Assembly (NCBI GenBank): GCA_018396515.1
Contig: JAGTQJ010000006.1
Coordinates: 1 to 7,191 of the forward strand
From: Candidatus Bathyarchaeota archaeon
GTDB lineage: Archaea; Thermoproteota; Bathyarchaeia; TCS64
Length of the DNA stretch: 7,191 bases
Direction: 5' to 3'
Shown here: positions 5,993 through 7,191 of the stretch, piece after piece
Position numbering within the stretch: position 1 is the first letter of the stretch
Layout of the letters: each line of letters starts with the position of its first letter
Notes under the pieces: generated by a model
The model's database searches: none
The model's input: the letters and a program-made list of their open reading frames with translations, nothing else
Told to the model about the DNA's origin: nothing
Translations under genes and position numbers: made by a program

Positions 5993-6586
5993 CTACAGCT
6001 CCTCCAGAATCACCTTGGATATGGGATGCCCAAGCCAGTCTATGAACCCCCTTCGGCATGGAATCCTCCCCTCCATAATAGAGATGATCTCCTCAGCCAC
6101 CTCCTCGAGGGCTAGATCTGTTGTGTCGATCTCGCATACAATCCCCTCTTCATAGGCCTCTAGGGCCTCCACGAGGCTCAAGTCGAGGAGTTCAGCCTCA
6201 ATGTTCTCCCTGATCTTCGCCTTCGCATAGCCCCTTCTCTCAAACTCCGGCTTGAGCCTCCATGGGGCCCTCCTCAAGACGAAGACCCTCGAGGCCATCT
6301 CAGCTGGGACTACATCATGGGCGAAGTGCCCCTCCACTATCATCGGACCCCCGGAAGAATCATACAGCTCTTTAAGCCTCTCCCTGATCCTCTCTAAGTC
6401 TGCTACTTGGACTCCTCTCTCCTCGTCGAATTCGAGGGTTAAATTCTCCTTTAGGGCTAATTCAGTTAGGTCGATGTGGGTTCCCTTGAGGCGCTTTGAG
6501 AGGATCCTCGCGACCGAGGACTTGCCCACCCCTGGAACCCCGGTTAAGACTAGGACGATCCTGTTTGAGAATCCCCCTTTTCCCAT
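5993..6586 (-). CDS. AK6/Fap7-type putative adenylate kinase/ATPase
   Basis: A P-loop nucleoside monophosphate kinase of the AK6 (Fap7, hCINAP) type, 197 residues, of usual length. In eukaryotes and archaea this family binds ribosomal protein uS11 and helps late small-subunit maturation, besides having adenylate kinase activity. The Walker A loop is GVPGVGKSS at residues 16-24 (K22). The family motif VEGHFAHD is at 84-91. The lid region has VLRRAPWRLK and the run RRGYAKAKIRENIEAE (about 118-132), and EIDTT at 152-156 leads to the C-terminal helix. An IDWLGH segment near 182-187 is a typical tail. The ATG at 6584-6586 is chosen because the eight preceding in-frame codons hold no start; it adds a few residues before the usual RIVLVLTG. 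The first 30 codons and the upstream spacer are duplicated between this gene and MBF1, so the gap to MBF1 is now 210 bases rather than 48. Confidence 0.92.
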   Translation of the reverse strand: MGKGGFSNRIVLVLTGVPGVGKSSVARILSKRLKGTHIDLTELALKENLTLEFDEERGVQVADLERIRERLKELYDSSGGPMIVEGHFAHDVVPAEMASRVFVLRRAPWRLKPEFERRGYAKAKIRENIEAELLDLSLVEALEAYEEGIVCEIDTTDLALEEVAEEIISIMEGRIPCRRGFIDWLGHPISKVILEEL

Positions 6587-6641
6587 GAGGCCCTTCAGCC
6601 TCTTCCGAAACCGCCTTTTTTCACCTTCTGCTCTTTAACCC
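6497..6641. repeat. Perfect 145-bp direct repeat, copy 1 (inside the kinase gene 5' end)
   Basis: Copy 1 is identical base for base to 6659-6803. In the minus-strand sense it covers the tail end of a TAA-containing gene end, a 48-base spacer, the ATG and 30 codons of the kinase. Copy 1 is the one that continues into the full kinase gene. The copies are 162 bases apart, exactly 54 codons, with 17 bases of unrelated sequence between them. Confidence 0.97.
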
Positions 6642-6748
6642 GCCTCCCCTGGGGGATCTGAGAGGATCCTCGCGACCGAGGACTTGCCCACCCCTGGAAC
6701 CCCGGTTAAGACTAGGACGATCCTGTTTGAGAATCCCCCTTTTCCCAT
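6635..6748 (-). pseudogene. Duplicated 5' stub of the AK6-like kinase gene
   Basis: An ATG at 6746-6748 opens a 37-codon frame ending in TAA at 6635-6637. Residues 1-30 are identical to the kinase, including the whole Walker A loop GVPGVGKSS. They are followed by seven unrelated residues (DPPGEAG) encoded mostly by the 17-base junction. It keeps the same upstream spacer as the real gene and is in the same frame, 54 codons ahead. A 37-residue fragment cannot form the kinase fold, so I treat it as a non-functional remnant, though it could still be translated. Confidence 0.75.
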
Positions 6749-6803
6749 GAGGCCCTTCAGCCTCTTCCGAAACCGCCTTTTTTCACCTTCTGCTCTTTAA
6801 CCC
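6659..6803. repeat. Perfect 145-bp direct repeat, copy 2 (next to MBF1)
   Basis: Copy 2 is identical to 6497-6641. It contains the last bases and TAA of the MBF1 gene, the ancestral 48-base spacer, and the kinase stub. Copy 2 therefore keeps the original MBF1 side of the junction while copy 1 keeps the kinase side, as expected of a tandem duplication of one segment. Confidence 0.97.
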
Positions 6804-7191
6804 CGCTCCTCCTCGATCTCCTCAGCGCCCTCCTCCTTAATCTTTAGGAGGTCTCCGAGCCTCCTCCCCTCCAAAGGTTTAGAGGATGATATCTTGAATC
6901 CCCCCTCCTCCTTGACTAGGAGTTCAACCCTCAACGCCCTCCTTAGCTTCTGGACAAGGGCCTCGCTTGGGACAAGCTCCTCCTTCTCCAGTTTCTTTAC
7001 CACAGACTCCTTCTCCCCTATCCTCCTCGCCAACTCCTCAACCGTCATGTTCATCCTCTCCCTAGCCTCCCTGATCCTCCTCCCATAATCCTCGACGAGG
7101 GTTATATCCTCAAGCTTAGAAAGGTCTCCAGCTGAGCCCCTCACCTTCGGGGGAGGCTTAGGAGGAGTGGGGGACCACCCCTCATCCCCGA
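6797..7191 (-). CDS. Archaeal multiprotein bridging factor MBF1 (N-terminus beyond window)
   Basis: The visible 130 residues are the C-terminal part of an archaeal MBF1, a transcription coactivator-like protein that in archaea associates with the small ribosomal subunit. The helix-turn-helix (XRE/Cro type) runs from DYGRRIREARERMNM through TVEELARRIGEKESVVKKLE to about LRRALRVEL. The tail RRLGDLLKIKEEG matches the conserved C-terminal strand region of the archaeal proteins. A GTG at 7142-7144 could be mistaken for the start. However, the frame stays open to the right edge with a Pro/Lys-rich segment (PTPPKPPPK), which is the linker between the usual N-terminal CxxC zinc ribbon and the HTH, so the true start lies outside. 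The stop codon TAA is inside copy 2 of the 145-bp repeat. It is probably the first gene of a unit with the kinase and zinc ribbon. Confidence 0.9.
   Translation of the reverse strand, partial: GDEGWSPTPPKPPPKVRGSAGDLSKLEDITLVEDYGRRIREARERMNMTVEELARRIGEKESVVKKLEKEELVPSEALVQKLRRALRVELLVKEEGGFKISSSKPLEGRRLGDLLKIKEEGAEEIEEERG

Noticed and set aside
6252..6638. Plus-strand 128-codon open frame opposite the kinase
   Set aside because: It is antisense to a conserved P-loop kinase, Ser-rich, and without promoter; it is a codon-bias shadow.
6797..7144. MBF1 starting at the GTG at 7142-7144 as a complete 115-residue protein
   Set aside because: The frame is open to the window edge and encodes a Pro/Lys-rich linker typical of the region after the MBF1 zinc ribbon, so the gene is cut by the edge.

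Overview
The window reads as a piece of an archaeal genome, most likely from the Thermoproteota (TACK) side. The evidence is the gene set: an archaeosine-type tRNA-guanine transglycosylase, a beta-CASP RNase of the aCPSF2 type, an Lsm protein with the extra C-terminal domain of the SmAP3 group, an AK6/Fap7-type kinase and an archaeal MBF1. Several genes also have AT-rich TATA-like boxes 25-40 bases before their starts. Base composition is fairly GC-rich with many AGG and CTC/CTG codons. No tRNA, rRNA, CRISPR array or insertion sequence was seen.

All nine genes lie on the minus strand, so transcription runs from high to low coordinates. From the right edge: MBF1 (6797-7191, its N-terminus beyond the edge), AK6-like kinase (5993-6586), a four-cysteine zinc ribbon of the DUF1922 kind (5783-5992), a small winged-helix-like protein (5480-5722), the Lsm protein (4956-5378), TgtA (3181-4821), aCPSF2 (1767-3026), a half-size MFS-type membrane protein (974-1531), and a secreted protein with a long helical tail that runs off the left edge (1-833). 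MBF1, kinase and zinc ribbon look like one transcription unit; the kinase stop codon touches the zinc-ribbon start codon. The winged-helix, Lsm, TgtA and probably the MFS gene each have a plausible promoter. T-rich terminators can be seen after the winged-helix and Lsm genes.

From MBF1 to aCPSF2 the region is largely an RNA and translation neighbourhood: transcription coactivation, ribosome-associated kinase, RNA-binding Lsm, tRNA modification and RNA 3'-end cleavage. The left end, with a membrane protein and a surface protein, is functionally unrelated.

Two structural oddities stand out. A perfect 145-bp direct repeat (6497-6641 and 6659-6803) has duplicated the MBF1-kinase junction and left a 37-residue stub of the kinase carrying an intact P-loop. 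In addition, the first 20 bases of the window are an exact inverted copy of 795-814, inside the signal-peptide part of the same gene, which suggests a chimeric sequence end. No convincing new multi-gene system was found; the most interesting single-gene points are a TgtA without a recognisable PUA domain and a stand-alone six-helix MFS half.
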